Below are positions 29,772-41,174 of a DNA stretch of 64,000 bases, in pieces. The position numbers were made by a program, and so were the translations under genes. The notes beneath the pieces were generated by a model that was given only the letters and a program-made list of their open reading frames with translations, searched no databases and was not told the origin of the DNA. Origin of the DNA: Euglena gracilis (lineage: Eukaryota; Euglenida; Euglenophyceae; Euglenales); assembly GCA_039621445.1 (NCBI GenBank), contig CP154956.1, positions 26,457,744 through 26,521,743 on the forward strand. Direction: 5' to 3'. The first letter of the stretch is position 1; each line of letters starts with the position of its first letter.

Positions 29772-30984
29772 TCAAGGATCCAATTGTGTTGCAAGCGCCG
29801 GCAAGGATGGCATGCATTTTATCCTCACAAGAACGCTACCATGTGCTCAAGTTCCCGCCCGAGGCATGCGTACTGCCCCCAGACTTTGTGAATGTGGCGA
29901 CGGAGCTCCAAAAGCATTTGGGACAACAATTTGCACCACTCAAAGAATGGGTGGAGAAGCGCAAACCCGTCAACGCAGAAACGGACCATGCAAGCCAGCA
30001 ATGGTGGTCCGAGAAGGTGCACTTGGCACGCAAGGAGACTTTGAAGAATGCCCTCCCCCTACGAGATTGTTGCCGGTTACGATTACAATCAATGCCACAC
30101 ACCACAGCGTGGGCCCAGACTGTGCCCAACAAAGGCATCGGAACACAAATCCCAGCATCGAAGTACCGGCTGTTGCTGAGGTGGTGGCTGGGGGCAAAGT
30201 TGTTGACCTGCGCAGCTGGAGCACCGTGCCCATTGTGTGGTGAAGCCCTTGATCCCTTTGGTGACCATTTGCTTTGTTGCAAGAAGAACAAGCTTGTGCA
30301 GCGACATAACGCGGTACGAGATGCGCTTGCAATGGTCCTCAGAGAAAAAGGGGTGCACACCCGCACAGAAGTGGCAATTGGCGGCAAGACGCGCCCGGCG
30401 GACATTGCCTTGGATGCGGTGGATCCAGCAGGGCCGCTGGCAGTCGACCTCGTGGTGTTTCACCCATTGCGCAAAGACTTCACGTGGGACGAGACCAAGA
30501 CATTGAAGAACGTGGCAAACACGGAGAACAGAAGAATCACCAAGCACCAACCAATGCGAAGCAGCAGGATGGTTGTTCAGCCCGTTGTCTTTTCACCCAT
30601 GGTCCGGCTTGGGCCCACTGGGCTCTGGACTCATCAGCCGCCTTATCAAGCAAGCACTAGGTGATAGTCAAGGTTGGGCCAGGCAACATATGTCCGCCGA
30701 CATTTGGCAACACATTTCAGCATCTTTGATGTCATTTGTGGCAGAGCAGCTCTCGCCGACAATGTCAGTGAAAGGGCAAGACCAGCTCTCACTGACAGTG
30801 ACAGCACAGGAGGTGCAACAGCCAAGGCGCCGACAAACCGGCACCCTGATGGCAGTCTCACCCATGGATTTGGATGGGTGGCAGCAAGAAGAAGAGCAAG
30901 GTGATGGGACAAATGTGGGTCCCATTCGCATTCAATGCTCCCGACCGCAGCAAGGGGAGCCCGGTAGGAGGTAGCCCCTCCAGC

Positions 30985-31243
<259 letters not shown>

Positions 31244-31717
31244 GACAAAAGGGCCCACGCCCGGCCGGCGAGAATCGAAGTGAAACCAAACAGTGACTGG
31301 CGGGTGCAACGGCTCGCGGTGACCCGTCCCGACGGCAAAGAACAGCACGCCGACACGGGCGACGCTAAGGTTGTTTCGATTGATCGATTTTTTGATTAAT
31401 CGTTCGCCACCCCTTGATTAATCGTTCATTCGGCCAAGGGGTGATTAATCGAAATAATCGGTCTTCCCAAGGAAACCATTGAAAATGCAGTGCAAGAAAA
31501 CACTTGGGAGTGATCATTTTGGAGGCTCTGTCTCACAGAAATGTCACTGTGTGTTGCTTTCTTTTGGGGGAGCCCGTTAGGAAACAAACGGGATAGATTC
31601 ATACGCACAGACATCAGAGCACGGATGGAAGAGTCATCCAGCTTAGTGCGCAAGTCGCTATGCAGGAGACTCTGGTGAGAAAAACTGCGCTCAACACAAG
31701 CTTCTGAAACACCAAGG

Positions 31718-31942
31718 GGGGGTCGGCACCCCCCCCCCCCTCACCGACCCCCTCGCCAGGCCATTTTACCCCCCCTCCCCCCCCTTTTCAGACCCCCGCC
31801 ACACCATGTCAGCCGCGCCAAACAAAATTTTCTTGGAAAACCCCCGCGCACCCCCCCCCCCATCCGGGACCCCCTCGCCCCTCCAAAACCCCCCCTCCCC
31901 CCCCCCCCTAGCCGGACGGCTCGCCACGGCGTGCCGACCCCC
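31718..31942 (+). mobile_element. C-tract MITE family 1, copy 4, 5-bp TSD
   Basis: CAAGG at 31,713-31,717 and 31,943-31,947. Family ends and CCCTCGCC subrepeats are present. Nested in the 1,113-bp element. Confidence 0.85.
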
Positions 31943-31993
31943 CAAGGCTGAAAATTGCAATTGCAACTTTGGCCAAAATCAGCGCATACAAAG

Positions 31994-32212
31994 GGGGTGT
32001 TCCCCCCGCGTCCCCCCCGCGTCCCCCCCCGCGTCCCCCCCCCGCGTCCCGGATTTTGGCCGGGCACGTTTTTTTGGTCGACCAAAGGAAAATTACATAT
32101 AAATTTAGACGCTGAAGAAAACGTGTGGGAGTGGTTGGGCCACGGTTCCCCCCCCCCATCTCCCCCCCCCTCCCCCCCCCCCCGCGTCCCCCCCCGCGTC
32201 CCGAACCACCCC
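31994..32212 (-). mobile_element. G-tract MITE family 2, copy 3 (reverse), 5-bp TSD
   Basis: CAAAG at 31,989-31,993 and 32,213-32,217, an exact duplication. The ends GGGGTGTTCCCCCC and CCCGAACCACCCC are the family termini reversed. Confidence 0.85.
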
Positions 32213-32600
32213 CAAAGCAACCCCCTCCCATAATTGCACAGGCTGAGGAAGTGGCCGAGCAGTGATGGCCAGAGGGCCATTTCAGGTCACTCATTGCCCC
32301 ACCTCCCGTTTCAGCTGTGGCAAAATATCATCCATTCAAGGGAAACGAAGCGTTTGTTGGTCATCATAATGCTAGGAACCCAAAGGGGGCATTAATCGTT
32401 CGGTAATCGTTCGCCACCCCCCGATTAATCGGCATTAATCGTTCGGTGCCGTCGATTAAGATTAATCGTCCAACCTTAGCGACGCGCTCGCACGGGCGAC
32501 GCGCGGGCACGACACGCGCGAGACACGTGCGAGCCGTGCCGAGCCGTGCTGAGCCGTGCCGAGCCGTGCCGAGCCGTGCCGAGCCGTGCCGAGCCGTGCC

Positions 32601-33544
32601 TAAATAAAAAACACCAGTGCCACCAACTTTTCCACAGTCCATTCCAGATGGAATTTCACGGGTGAAGGAGGACAGGCATTTTGAATTTAGATGGAGGCAC
32701 AATCAAAAGAGAGGTTTTTCTATATGAAATGATTGAATTCGAAGAAATGATAGTTCATTTCGTGCCAAGTTCCTGCCGATCGCTTCACAATAAGGTATGT
32801 TCCCTGTTGTTGCTGTGTTCCTCTGTAGTGTTTGTCAACTGCAAAACTTTTTTTTAGGCGAAATGCATGCATCTTCAGCATACTTTAGCATCATTTCATT
32901 TGTCTGTGGCATGTCTTCAAAATGTCTTTTTAAGACAGTGTTCCAACAAATCCTGTGAACGTTTTCTGGACATTTCTGTGACATCCTTCATGCTACATCT
33001 GGCTCATTTCACTGTTCAATTTTTGGATGATGTTTGAGTAAATGATGCTCATTTGGTTCATTTGTCACAGGACATTGAGATTGGATTGAATGGAAAGAAG
33101 TTTTGAGAATGACCAAGTGTTTTCAGCACCTGAAACTGAATCAAAGGTGTGCCTTTTTGCATTTCACATTCTTTTTTGCAAAATTTGGGCCGTTTGCCAG
33201 AGTGAAAAGCTTCTCCCCCAATTTTTGGTTTCCTTGAGCAAGGACATTTGTTGAACAGCAAATAAAGAAGGCAAGAAACAAACAAACAAACAAAAATCAG
33301 TCAGTATTTAAGGATAAAATGTCTGTGAAATCTGTCTTCAGACTTGAAACTTGTGATCCCACCAGGGGCCATTAGCTTAAAAAGTAGCCCCACCAAGGGC
33401 CTGTCACCATGTTGCAGGCAGGCCTCTGCTCGATCGAGTGTGGATTTGTTCAGAGCAAATGCCTGAGTAGACTGCCTGTGGTGATACTCACCCTCCTTCC
33501 ACAACGCAATGCGTTCCAATAGGTTCCTGTATTTCCACTCCATT
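32601..33544. other. Gene-free A/T-rich spacer
   Basis: No RT, transposase or splice-supported exon. It ends near a short GAAACAAACAAACAAACAAA tract (33,274-33,293). Possibly unique host sequence. Confidence 0.4.
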
Positions 33545-33569
33545 TCAACACCCTGCACTTTCATCATAA

Positions 33570-34022
33570 CTATTCCACACCGCTTCCACCGGAAATGACA
33601 TTGTGATAGTGAAGGAGGCCACCGCCGCGAGTGTCGGCGCGGAGGCAGAAACGGGTAAAGGCAAAGAACCGAAACGGCGATTCCCAGGTCGATCGGGATA
33701 GAAGGTGGCGAATGAGTTCAGCCAAGCAATGACCCAGGGCGGTCCTAGCCCCTCTGGGGGTGTGCCGCAGCAGAGGACAGTGCAGTCGGAACAGGGCCTC
33801 AATGTTGGGCACTGTGGGCGGGCTGGCAGAGTCCAAGGTTGTCTCAAGTGGCACGGCTGTCACCCGCGGCGGGGCGGGTGCCACGACCGCAATCTCGTGA
33901 GGCGCGCGTGGTTCCGGGCCGGAAGGACCATCACACATCGCCCGAGCGCGGCGAGCAACGCGTTCATCTAGGTCGATGAGAGCATAAGAGTTCCCTCCAC
34001 ACAAGCCTATGAGCGGTGACAA
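33570..34022 (-). pseudogene. Inverted 5' part of retrotransposon copy G
   Basis: The minus strand reads VPNIEALFRLHCPLLRHTPR, LAELIRHLLSRSTWESPFRF and FTRFCLRADTRGGG. This matches NEILSLSQPLFRHIPRG and RLCRERSWESLRDWALFQKV of copy A. The RT of the same element follows on the plus strand from 34,032. The segment most 5' in the element is next to the junction, as in 5' inversions made by twin priming. Confidence 0.7.
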
Positions 34023-34031
34023 CCGGCAGCC

Positions 34032-36147
34032 GTGTGGGCAAAACCTGTCGCCGTCGGGGAGACCATCCGCAGGGTGGTAGAGGAATTCCTGCTGGCGCTG
34101 CCCGAGACGATTCAGGTAGGTGCGAACATGCGGCCGTTACAGTCCGCCTTCGGGGGGAAAAATGCCTGTGAGCAGATTGGCATCTCCCTCCAGCATCTCA
34201 TTCTGGCTCGGACTGGGTCCTGTTACAGGTTGACATCCGCAACGTGTTCAACTCTGTCCAACGGGCTGATATTTTGGACGCCGTTCGGCGACGAGCACCG
34301 CATCTGTTACACTGGTGCCTCCCCTCCCTTCAACCTACCAGGCTGTTTGTCGGAGACAGTGAGAGGACAACAAGGTGCACCCCTTGCTCCCCTCTTGTTC
34401 GCCATGGCCATCCATGACACGCTCCTGGCCGCCCCCGGATGGGTAAATCCTTTCTGGTACCTGGACGATGGGTCCATCCTACCACCCCCCCCCCCCTTTA
34501 TTGTCCCCCCCCCTTTATTGTCCCTGGGCCCCGGCCGACGGGGGGTTTTTTTGGCCCGACCAATGAAATTCCTTTGGTACCCCTTTATTGTCCCCCCCCC
34601 TTTATTGTCCGGTCGGGCCTCCCGGGGGCAGGTCGGTGGGACAATAAAGGGGGGGGGTGGTATTTGACGTTGCCACGGCATACCGCGCTTTGACCGGACT
34701 TCACCATGGCCTGGGCCATCTTGGACGCTCCTTGAATCTCGCAAAAACCACGGTCTGGGGCCCCGGGGCACGGCACCTGTCTTCTCTCCCCGCGGACTCC
34801 GTTCTACGACAGGCTTCCGTCATCCCGTACACTCCGGACTCCGGCGTCTCGGTCTTGGGTGTCCCTGTTCATCATCCCACCTCCCGCACCTTTGTCCGGC
34901 AGCAGTTAGACAACTACATCTCCAAGAATGAACACGCATGCACCTTGTTGGGATCTATTCGCGACCCGCAAGTGCAGCTGTCCTTGCTTCGCTTCTGCTT
35001 CGATGCATGCAAGTTCAGCTCACTGCTCCGCAGTGCACACTGCGTGCCGTTCACGGACCTCCTGTCCCGCGCTGACGGCTGTCTTCGGTCCACCTTCCAG
35101 CAGATCCTGGATTGTTCCTTATCAAATACACAATGGGGCCAGGCTTCCCTCCCCATGCGCCAGGGTGGGTTTGGCATACGTTTGTTCCGTCGACTCCGTG
35201 TTGCCTGCTCGTTTGAGTGCCCTGCTGTCCTGGATTACATGTGCGCCGACCTTTCTGGGCCTGGACAACATCTCACGGGCCCCAATCGACGGACTGTCGG
35301 AGCTGCTGTCCGGCCTACAGACCCGCTTGGGTGACGCTTTTGAGCCGGTTCGGAAGTGGATCGGTGGAAGTTCCTTGAGCCCTGAGGACACTCCCCATCA
35401 CGACTAGGCGTGGTGGAGCGAGCAGCTGCGCCAGGCTGCACGTCCGGCCTTCCTATCAGCCCTCAATGATCGGGACCAAGTCCGCTTTGAGCACAAAAGC
35501 AACTCTATCTGCTCAAGCTGGATTAGGGCCCATTTAAGGCCGTTGGGTTTGCCATCGACGGAGAATCCTTCCGCCTCATGCTGAAATGGCACTTGGGGTT
35601 GCCCATCATCCCCCTCGGCCTGGCTGGCTCCCCCTGCCCCCTCGGCTGCGGACAAGTAGTTGAACCCTTCGGGGACCATGCCCTGTGCTGCCACAAGAAC
35701 AAGCTGTGGGAGCGACACCACCGGGTGCAGCACTTCCATGGTTCTCAGCTGCAGGCACGGGGGATCCCGCACGCCATGGAGATCTCGGTGGCTGCTGTTC
35801 AAAAGCGGGATGCGGACATCTTCCTCCCCCACTGGTCAGGCGCAGCATCCTGGGCCATCGATGTGGGCATAAACCACCCCTCTCCACCCAGTGCTAGCTG
35901 GAGCCTACCCGCCTCGTGGGAGTTACTTCGCAGCCGAGCCCTTAAAAAGCGATACTGCACCACCAGCGATACTGGCTGCGGCTTCGGCCAGACATTGAGC
36001 TCTCTGCCCCCGTTCTCACTTACGCTATGCCCACCCTCCCCCTTACCCCCCCCCCCCCGGACAAGGGACCGCCTGCACACACTGCGCCGCTTGTTTTACA
36101 CCTTCCGCCCACGACTCCCCGCTTTGTATAGCACCAGGGCTGAATAG
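34032..36147 (+). pseudogene. Retrotransposon RT and endonuclease (copy G)
   Basis: Plus strand: KPVAVGETIRRVVEEFLLAL, SAFGGKNACEQIGISL, GQQGAPLAPLLFAMAI and FWYLDDGS (catalytic DD) before a 179-bp MITE. Then LNLAKTTVWGPG, SVLGVPVHHPTS and MRQGGFGIRLF follow. After a frameshift near 35,200 come a knuckle starting CPLGCGQVVEPFGDHALCC (one extra residue between the first two Cys) and DADIFLPHW with WAIDVGINHP, the endonuclease core. Stops at 34,667 and 35,407 disable it. Hexanucleotide repeats follow directly, perhaps its 3' tail. Confidence 0.88.
34482..34660. mobile_element. 179-bp TA-flanked MITE in RT copy G
   Basis: TA at 34,480-34,481 and 34,661-34,662. CCACCCCCC..TTTATTGTCCC at the left is the inverse of GGGACAATAAAGGGGGGGG at the right. 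Removal restores the RT frame after YLDDGSIL. A related fragment is at 45,176-45,260. Confidence 0.8.
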
Positions 36148-36220
36148 AGGTAGAGGTAGAGGTCGAAAGCTTCTACCTCTATGTCATGGACCTCTACCTC
36201 TACCTCTACCTCTATCTCAC
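36148..36220 (+). repeat. TAGAGG / CCTCTA hexanucleotide repeats
   Basis: GGTAGA units then CCTCTA units directly after the end of copy G. A longer CCTCTA array lies at 37,683-37,785. Confidence 0.9.
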
Positions 36221-36268
36221 CTCTATGTCACTCTGAAGTGGCCAAACCAAACTAAATACTATATCGAG

Positions 36269-36390
36269 AACTGTGTCCCAAACGCCGGTTCGGGCGTGAA
36301 ACCTGTGCCTGGGACGCCGGTTCGGGCGGTAGCCCGAACCGGCGTCCTAGGCACAGGTTTCACGCCCGAACCGGCGTTTGGGACACAGTT
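36269..36390. repeat. 59-bp near-perfect palindrome, loop GGTA
   Basis: Arm 36,269-36,327 (AACTGTGTCCCAAACGCC...) and arm 36,332-36,390 pair at all but about two positions. The outer end AACTGTG matches the fold-back MITE at 29,593. Confidence 0.85.
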
Positions 36391-36970
36391 TTTGAAACCG
36401 TGTATTGGGGGCTCTGGTTTCACGCCCGAACCGGCGGCCGAGGAATCACGGCCAATTTCGCCCAAAACACCCATGTTTGGGGCTGTTTTGGGCGATTTTG
36501 GCCCAAATGGGCCGCCGGTCAAAATTGGCAGATTCCACACTTAGGAAGCCATGTCACCCATCAATTGAAAGCTCTTCTCCAGGACTTTCGACAGATGGCC
36601 ACAGGATTCGGGCATGATGCACGCAGCGCTTATTTTCAGCGATTGTGTCTTCCAAAATTTGACATCCTAATTTGTCAAATCCCACAGCTCAGGTTGCATA
36701 TTGCACATCAAACGAAAGGTCTCGCCAACACCTTTCGCTTGGTACCCACAGAACTCAGCCAGATTGGAAAGCACTCTCAAAATCAGCGATCGCATTTTCC
36801 CGCATTTTTCGGACCCCATTTGCATATCTGAAATTGCACTTTTCAGCTGCCATGTTGCCCATCGATCGAAAGCTCTTCTCAAGGGCTTTCAGCAGATGGC
36901 CTTAGATTTCTGCCATGCTGCGTGGTATTCTACTTCAGAAATTCTCCAAAATTGGCCCAACAACCCAAGT
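36391..36970. other. Spacer with two diverged copies of one unit
   Basis: GAAAGCTCTTCTCCAGGACTTT (36,567) and GAAAGCTCTTCTCAAGGGCTTT (36,870) mark two related units of about 300 bp, each preceded by a TGTCACCCATC or TTGCCCATCGATC block. No coding evidence. Confidence 0.5.
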
Positions 36971-36974
36971 ACCA

Positions 36975-37385
36975 ACCCCCCCCCCCCCTATTTGGCCGCC
37001 CTCCGGGCGGCCCGGACCCCCCTTCTAGCCAATTAGGGGGGGGGCAATTAGGGGGGGGGTCACCCCTAACCCCCCCCCCAATTGGCCACCTGGACCCCGT
37101 CCTTCATGGTCGCGAATAAAGGCAGTTTCCCTTGAAATGAGTACCCCCCCCCTAATTGGCCACCTGGGCTCTGGCTAATTAGGGGGGGACGAATAGGGGG
37201 GGGTCACGTTATCGTGGTACCCCACTTTGGACACTTTGGGGGGATCAAACTGCTTTACAATGCTCAATAATCGTGGCTTTGACCACTCGGACCGTAACCA
37301 CCATCACCCTCCCCTATTTGACCCCTAATTGGCTGAGTGGGGGTCTAAAGGAGCCTGGGCATTAGCCAAACAGGGGTAAGGGTGA
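36975..37385. mobile_element. C-tract element family 3 (two adjoining units)
   Basis: TAATTGGCCACCTGG, GCCAATTAGGGGGGG and GGGGGGTCACGTTA blocks at 36,975-37,215, then a smaller unit with ATCACCCT and AGGGTGAT ends at 37,309-37,386. The former matches 40,755-40,950. Confidence 0.6.
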
Positions 37386-37479
37386 TCGCTGATTGTTTTG
37401 ATGGACCAAAGAGGCACCTGATGTAAGCAGCAACGCAACCTGATCATGTTGAAGGTTGCTGTAGAGTATTTCTTTGAAA

Positions 37480-37590
37480 TGTGGGCTTGGCCAAGTCCAG
37501 TTGGGCCGAAGTGGACTTAACCAAGTCCACTTGGGTTGCCTTGGCCAAAGTTGACTTGGCCAGGTTGACTTGGGTCGAAGTACACTTGAA
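37480..37590 (+). repeat. GGCCAAGT-CCACTTGGG short repeats
   Basis: Five to six copies of a 20-22 bp unit such as TTGGCCAAGTCCAGTTGGGC, with drift. Confidence 0.6.
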
Positions 37591-37682
37591 AATAACCTCA
37601 TGTCTGTTTTCTCATGGCTTTCACATCACTGAAACACAACGAGTTATGGCCCACGAGAATTTTCTTAGACATAGAGGGATAG

Positions 37683-37785
37683 TAGAGGTAGAGGTGACCT
37701 CTACCTCTACCTCTACCTCTACCTCTACCTCTACCTCTACCTCTACCTCTACCTCTACCTCTACCTCTATACCTCTACCTCTATC
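37683..37785 (+). repeat. CCTCTA microsatellite
   Basis: About 15 CCTCTA units. Ser/Thr and Val/Glu ORFs over it are artefacts. Confidence 0.95.
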
Positions 37786-37879
37786 CAGCCCTGATAGCAC
37801 AAAGCCGCCGCCCTTCCCTTCGTTGTGCATGTACACACCCTGACTTTCCATGGGGTTTCCCCCTCTGTACACTAGCCTT

Positions 37880-38505
37880 CCCCCCGGAACACTTCAAATC
37901 CAGTAGGCTGCGCCACTGGTCGTTGGATTCGGTTCGCCCCACCACCGTCTTCCTTCAAGGTTGGACATTTTAGTTTCGGAAATCTTTTTCTGATGACAAT
38001 TCACGGTGGGTAGCACAGCTTCACCCAAACCGTGCCCCGGGCCCAGGGAAACGTCTCTTTTGGCCCTCGCCACAAGAGGAACCCCCTTGTGACTCCCTGT
38101 GCCGCCACAGGTCGCGGGTTGCTCATACTCTGGGTGTGATGTACAAAAGAGTGCTGAGTGATACTTGTTCAGGGTGCGGAGGTTAGTGGTTAGAGGAAGA
38201 TGAGCAAAGGTCACCTTCAATATATTGGGCGGGGTAGGGGGCGTTTGTACCTCTTTTGCCACAGGATGGCGTGTTTGTGTCGGGTTTTTGGCTTTTGTGT
38301 GCTTTGCTTGACTCCGCGTCTTTGTGAACCGTTGATATGTCTTTGGCTCGGCTTGTGGCTTTGCTCAAGGGGTTACTAGCAACCCGCGACCTGTGGCGGC
38401 ACAGGGAGTCATGAGGAGGTTCTCCTTGTGGCGAGGGCCAAAAGAGACGTTTCCCTGGGCCCGGGGCACGGTCAGGGTGAAGCCGTGCTACCCACCGTGA
38501 TGTAA
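37880..38505. repeat. Repeat family R: R2(-), R1(+), hairpin, R1(-)
   Basis: R2 reversed at 37,885-37,955; R1 forward at 38,003-38,122; the conserved hairpin 38,196-38,218; R1 reversed at 38,376-38,503 (ends in ACCCACCGTGA). The two R1 blocks form an inverted pair around a 250-bp loop that matches 1-232. Confidence 0.7.
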
Positions 38506-38509
38506 CGTG

Positions 38510-38605
38510 ACCCCCCCCCCCCTATTTGGCTGCCCTCCTGGCGGCCCGGACCCCCCTTCTGGCCAATTAGGGAGGGGACAATTAGGGGGGGGGGTCGCTG
38601 AGCTC
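38510..38605. mobile_element. C-tract element family 3, short copy
   Basis: ACGTGACCCCCCCC to GGCAATTAGGG-type sequence, about 95 bp, same blocks as 36,975. Confidence 0.55.
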
Positions 38606-39095
38606 TTATCCCTTTATGGGTAAGAGCGAAGCTTGCGTGGAAATCAAAATACCGGTGGATGGGGCGTTCCAAGGGCTTCAAATTAGGTCTCCGGACATTT
38701 CCTTTGATTTTGCTTCATTTTGGAGATATTTTGAAAATTGACATTTTTTGGCCGTCCAAAGGGGGGGGGCTTATCCAGGGGTTGGCGAATCCTACCCAGT
38801 TTGGACCCCTTCGCGCGTGAATAACTCGGGCCTGGCGGGGAGTTGGGGGTCAAACGTAGGTGATTCGGAAACTAGGAATCCAGTCGCTCGCGACTAAAAA
38901 AAAAAATTCCGGGAACGGGACCGGGATCATGGTGATAATCCGCCGGTTCCCGAGGTGGCCCCGACGGAATTGAAGCCCTTGGAACGCTCTATCTACTGTG
39001 ATTTTGGTTTCATCGCAGCTCACCGCCTAGCCCGAGATACGGCCGTTTTTCGGCCAATTTAGGCCATTTTGTACACTTTTTCCACTGTTCCACTT
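38606..39095. other. No supported gene
   Basis: Unique-looking sequence with CGGGAACGGGACCGGGATC near 38,910. No ORF or splice evidence. Confidence 0.4.
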
Positions 39096-39377
39096 AGCCA
39101 TTTTCGGCCAAAAAAAGTCGAAAAAATCGAAAAAAATTTTTTTGGCCCAAAACGATGTTTTTGGGCCTCCTGGACCCGGAAAAACTGTTTTTGAGCCGAA
39201 AATGAGCGTTTTTCGACCCGCCAGCGCCCCGTTTTGGGCCGCCAACCCATTGACTTCGGGCCAAACCCGGGTCAAAAAAGTCGAAAAAAATCGAAAATTT
39301 TTTTTTGCCCGAAACGAAGTTTTTTGGCCTCCTGGACCCGGAAAAGAGGTTTTTGAGCCGAAAATGGGCGTTTTTCG
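39096..39377 (+). repeat. Tandem unit GTCGAAAAAA...GAGCGTTTTTCGACC, left pair
   Basis: Two copies of a roughly 170-bp unit with GGTCAAAAAAGTCGAAAAA, CCTGGACCCGGAAAA and TTTTTGAGCCGAAAATG. Two more copies follow the minisatellite at 40,287-40,500, so the minisatellite expanded within this tandem array. Confidence 0.8.
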
Positions 39378-40286
39378 ACCATAATGGCCATCATGGCCCG
39401 TGGTGGCCATGATGCACATCATGACCGGTGATGCCAATCATGGGTCATAATGTGCATGATGACCCATGATGACCATCATGGGCAATGATGGCCATCATGA
39501 CCAACGATGGCCATGAGGACCAACGATGGCCATCATGACCCATGATGCCCATCATGCATGGCCATCATGACACATGATGACCATCATGACCCATGATGGC
39601 CATCATGACCCATGATGGCCATCATGACCAATGATGGCCATCATGACCAATGATGGCCATCATGACCAAAGATGGCCATCATGACCCATGATGGCCATCA
39701 TGACCCATGATGCCCATCATGACCCATGATGGCCATCATGACCATTGATGGCCATCATGACGCATGATGGCCATCAGGACCAATGATGGCCATCATGACC
39801 AATGATGGCCATCATGACCAATGATGGCCATCATGACCAATGATGGCCATCATGACCCCGGATGGCCATCATGACCAATGATGGCCATCATGACCCATGA
39901 TGCCCATCATGACCCCTGATGCCCATCATGACCAATGATGGCCATCAGGACCAATGATGGCCATCAGGACCAATGATGGCCATCAGGACCAATGATGGCC
40001 ATCATGACCAATGATGGCCATCATGACCCATGATGGCCATCATGACCCATGATGCCCATCACGACCAATGATGGCCATCACGACCCATGATGGCCATCAT
40101 GACCCATGATGCCCATCATGACCCATGATGCCCATCATGACCCATGATGCCCATCATGACCCATGATGCCCATCACGACCAATGATGGCCATCACGACCC
40201 ATGATGGCCATCATTGGTCATGATGGCCATCATGGGCCATGATGGACATCATTGGTTAACCCATGATGGCCATCATGACCAATGTC
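39378..40286 (+). repeat. 19-bp minisatellite GACCAATGATGGCCATCAT, about 47 units
   Basis: Each unit contains the palindrome ATGATGGCCATCAT. Variation is mostly in GACCAA versus GACCCA and GATGGCC versus GATGCCC. There are no unique spacers, so it is not a CRISPR array. Confidence 0.95.
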
Positions 40287-40504
40287 AACCGGGTCAAAAA
40301 AGTCGAAAAAAATGGAAATTTTTTTTTGCCTGAAACGATGTTTTTTGGCCTCCCGGACCCGGAAAAACTGTTTTTGAGCCGAAAATGAGCGTTTTTCGAC
40401 CCGCCAGCGCCCCGTTTTGGGCCGCCGACCCATTGACTTTGGGTCAAACCCGGGTCAAAAAAGTCGAAAAAAATCGAAAAAAAATTTTGGGCCCGAAACG
40501 ATTC

Positions 40505-40730
40505 GCTGGGACGCCGGGCCGCTGGCCGGCCCGCCGGGCCGCCGGCCCGCCGCCGGCCCGCCGCTGGCCGGGCCGCCGGGCCGCTGGCCGGGCCGCCGGG
40601 CCGCCGGCCGGTCCGGGCCGGCCGGGCCGCCGGCCGGGCCGGGCCGGGCCGCCAGGCCGCCAGCCGGTCCGGGCCGGGCCGCCGGGCCGCCGGCCGGGCC
40701 GGGCCGGGCCGGACCGTCGGTGGTGGGGGC
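40505..40730 (+). repeat. GGGCCGCCGGGCC low-complexity block
   Basis: Nearly pure G/C made of GGCCGCCGG and GGCCGGGCC units, with very high self-complementarity. Ala/Gly/Pro/Arg ORFs here are artefacts. Confidence 0.9.
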
Positions 40731-40754
40731 GCGCTTATCAAGAGCTCAGCACTA

Positions 40755-40950
40755 TTCAAAACCTGGTCACCCCTAACCCCCCCCCTAATTGGCCACCTGG
40801 GCCCCATCCTTCATAGTCGCGAACCCCCGAAAAACACCCGAACAAAGGCATTTTCCCTTGAAATGAGCAACCCCCCCCCCCCCTAATTGGCCACCTGGGC
40901 TCTGGCCAATTAGGGGGGGGGGGCAAATAGGGGGGGGGGGGTCACGTTAA
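40755..40950. mobile_element. C-tract element family 3, TCACG-ended copy
   Basis: GGTCACCCCTAACCCCC at the left and GGGGGGTCACGTTA at the right with two TAATTGGCCACCTGGGC blocks, matching 37,056-37,212. Confidence 0.65.
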
Positions 40951-41174
40951 AACTCAGAAGAAGGCACAACTCAGTAACCCCTACGTTGGCGTGTTTGTCT
41001 CGGGCTGCCTTCTTTGATCTGTATGTCTTGCGTGGAAGTGGTTGTGTGGCGCAAGGTGGTTGTGTGGCGCATGTACGGACTGCCTGATTGTTTGCCCTTT
41101 TGTTCAGTGGGTTGGGTTGTATTGTATTGGGACAACGGTGTCGTTTGCACAGTTTTCGGTGGAATGGTTTTTAA

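Larger units (their letters stand above)
26573..30974 (+). pseudogene. Non-LTR retrotransposon ORF (copy A), longest copy
   Basis: Order on the plus strand: a 2A-like motif (26,679-26,704, needing a 1-nt shift); a CCHH-type finger (FHCPFAPC to HVATAH); a second Cys cluster (CGHCLRLLPEGKQC); GPDGLRPQHLQDI; NQCGVAMEGV; LQVDLQNAFNAVDRQALLD; EQGVQQGDPL; NAWYLDDGHLVGTL (catalytic DD); LNLQKCRLWGPA; the knuckle CPLCGEALDPFGDHLLCC; then RPADIALDAVDPAGPLAVDL (endonuclease core). The last block ends DGTNVGPIRIQCSR. Frameshifts lie near 26,697, 28,140, 29,470 and 30,570. Two MITEs (28,478 and 29,593) are also inserted, so it is not translatable now. N-terminal fingers plus a C-terminal endonuclease is the R2/NeSL-like architecture. 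Confidence 0.9.
31366..32478. mobile_element. 1,113-bp ATTAATCG-type element, 7-bp TSD, itself hit by two MITEs
   Basis: GCGACGC at 31,359-31,365 and 32,479-32,485 is the duplication. The ends TAAGGTTG and CAACCTTA are perfect inverted repeats. The outer parts carry the same GATTAATCG palindromes as 28,478-28,961, so both belong to one family. Two other MITEs account for about 450 bp of its length. Confidence 0.8.

Noticed and set aside
36259-36544. Two opposite ORFs with EPAFGTQF-like repeats
   Set aside because: They are the two strands of a near-perfect palindrome, so the apparent symmetry in protein sequence is trivial.
39378-40286. CRISPR array
   Set aside because: Units are contiguous 19-mers without unique spacers, in eukaryotic DNA, with no cas genes.
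40256-40816. Arg/Pro/Ala-rich proteins
   Set aside because: Products of the GGGCCGCCGG low-complexity block in all frames.
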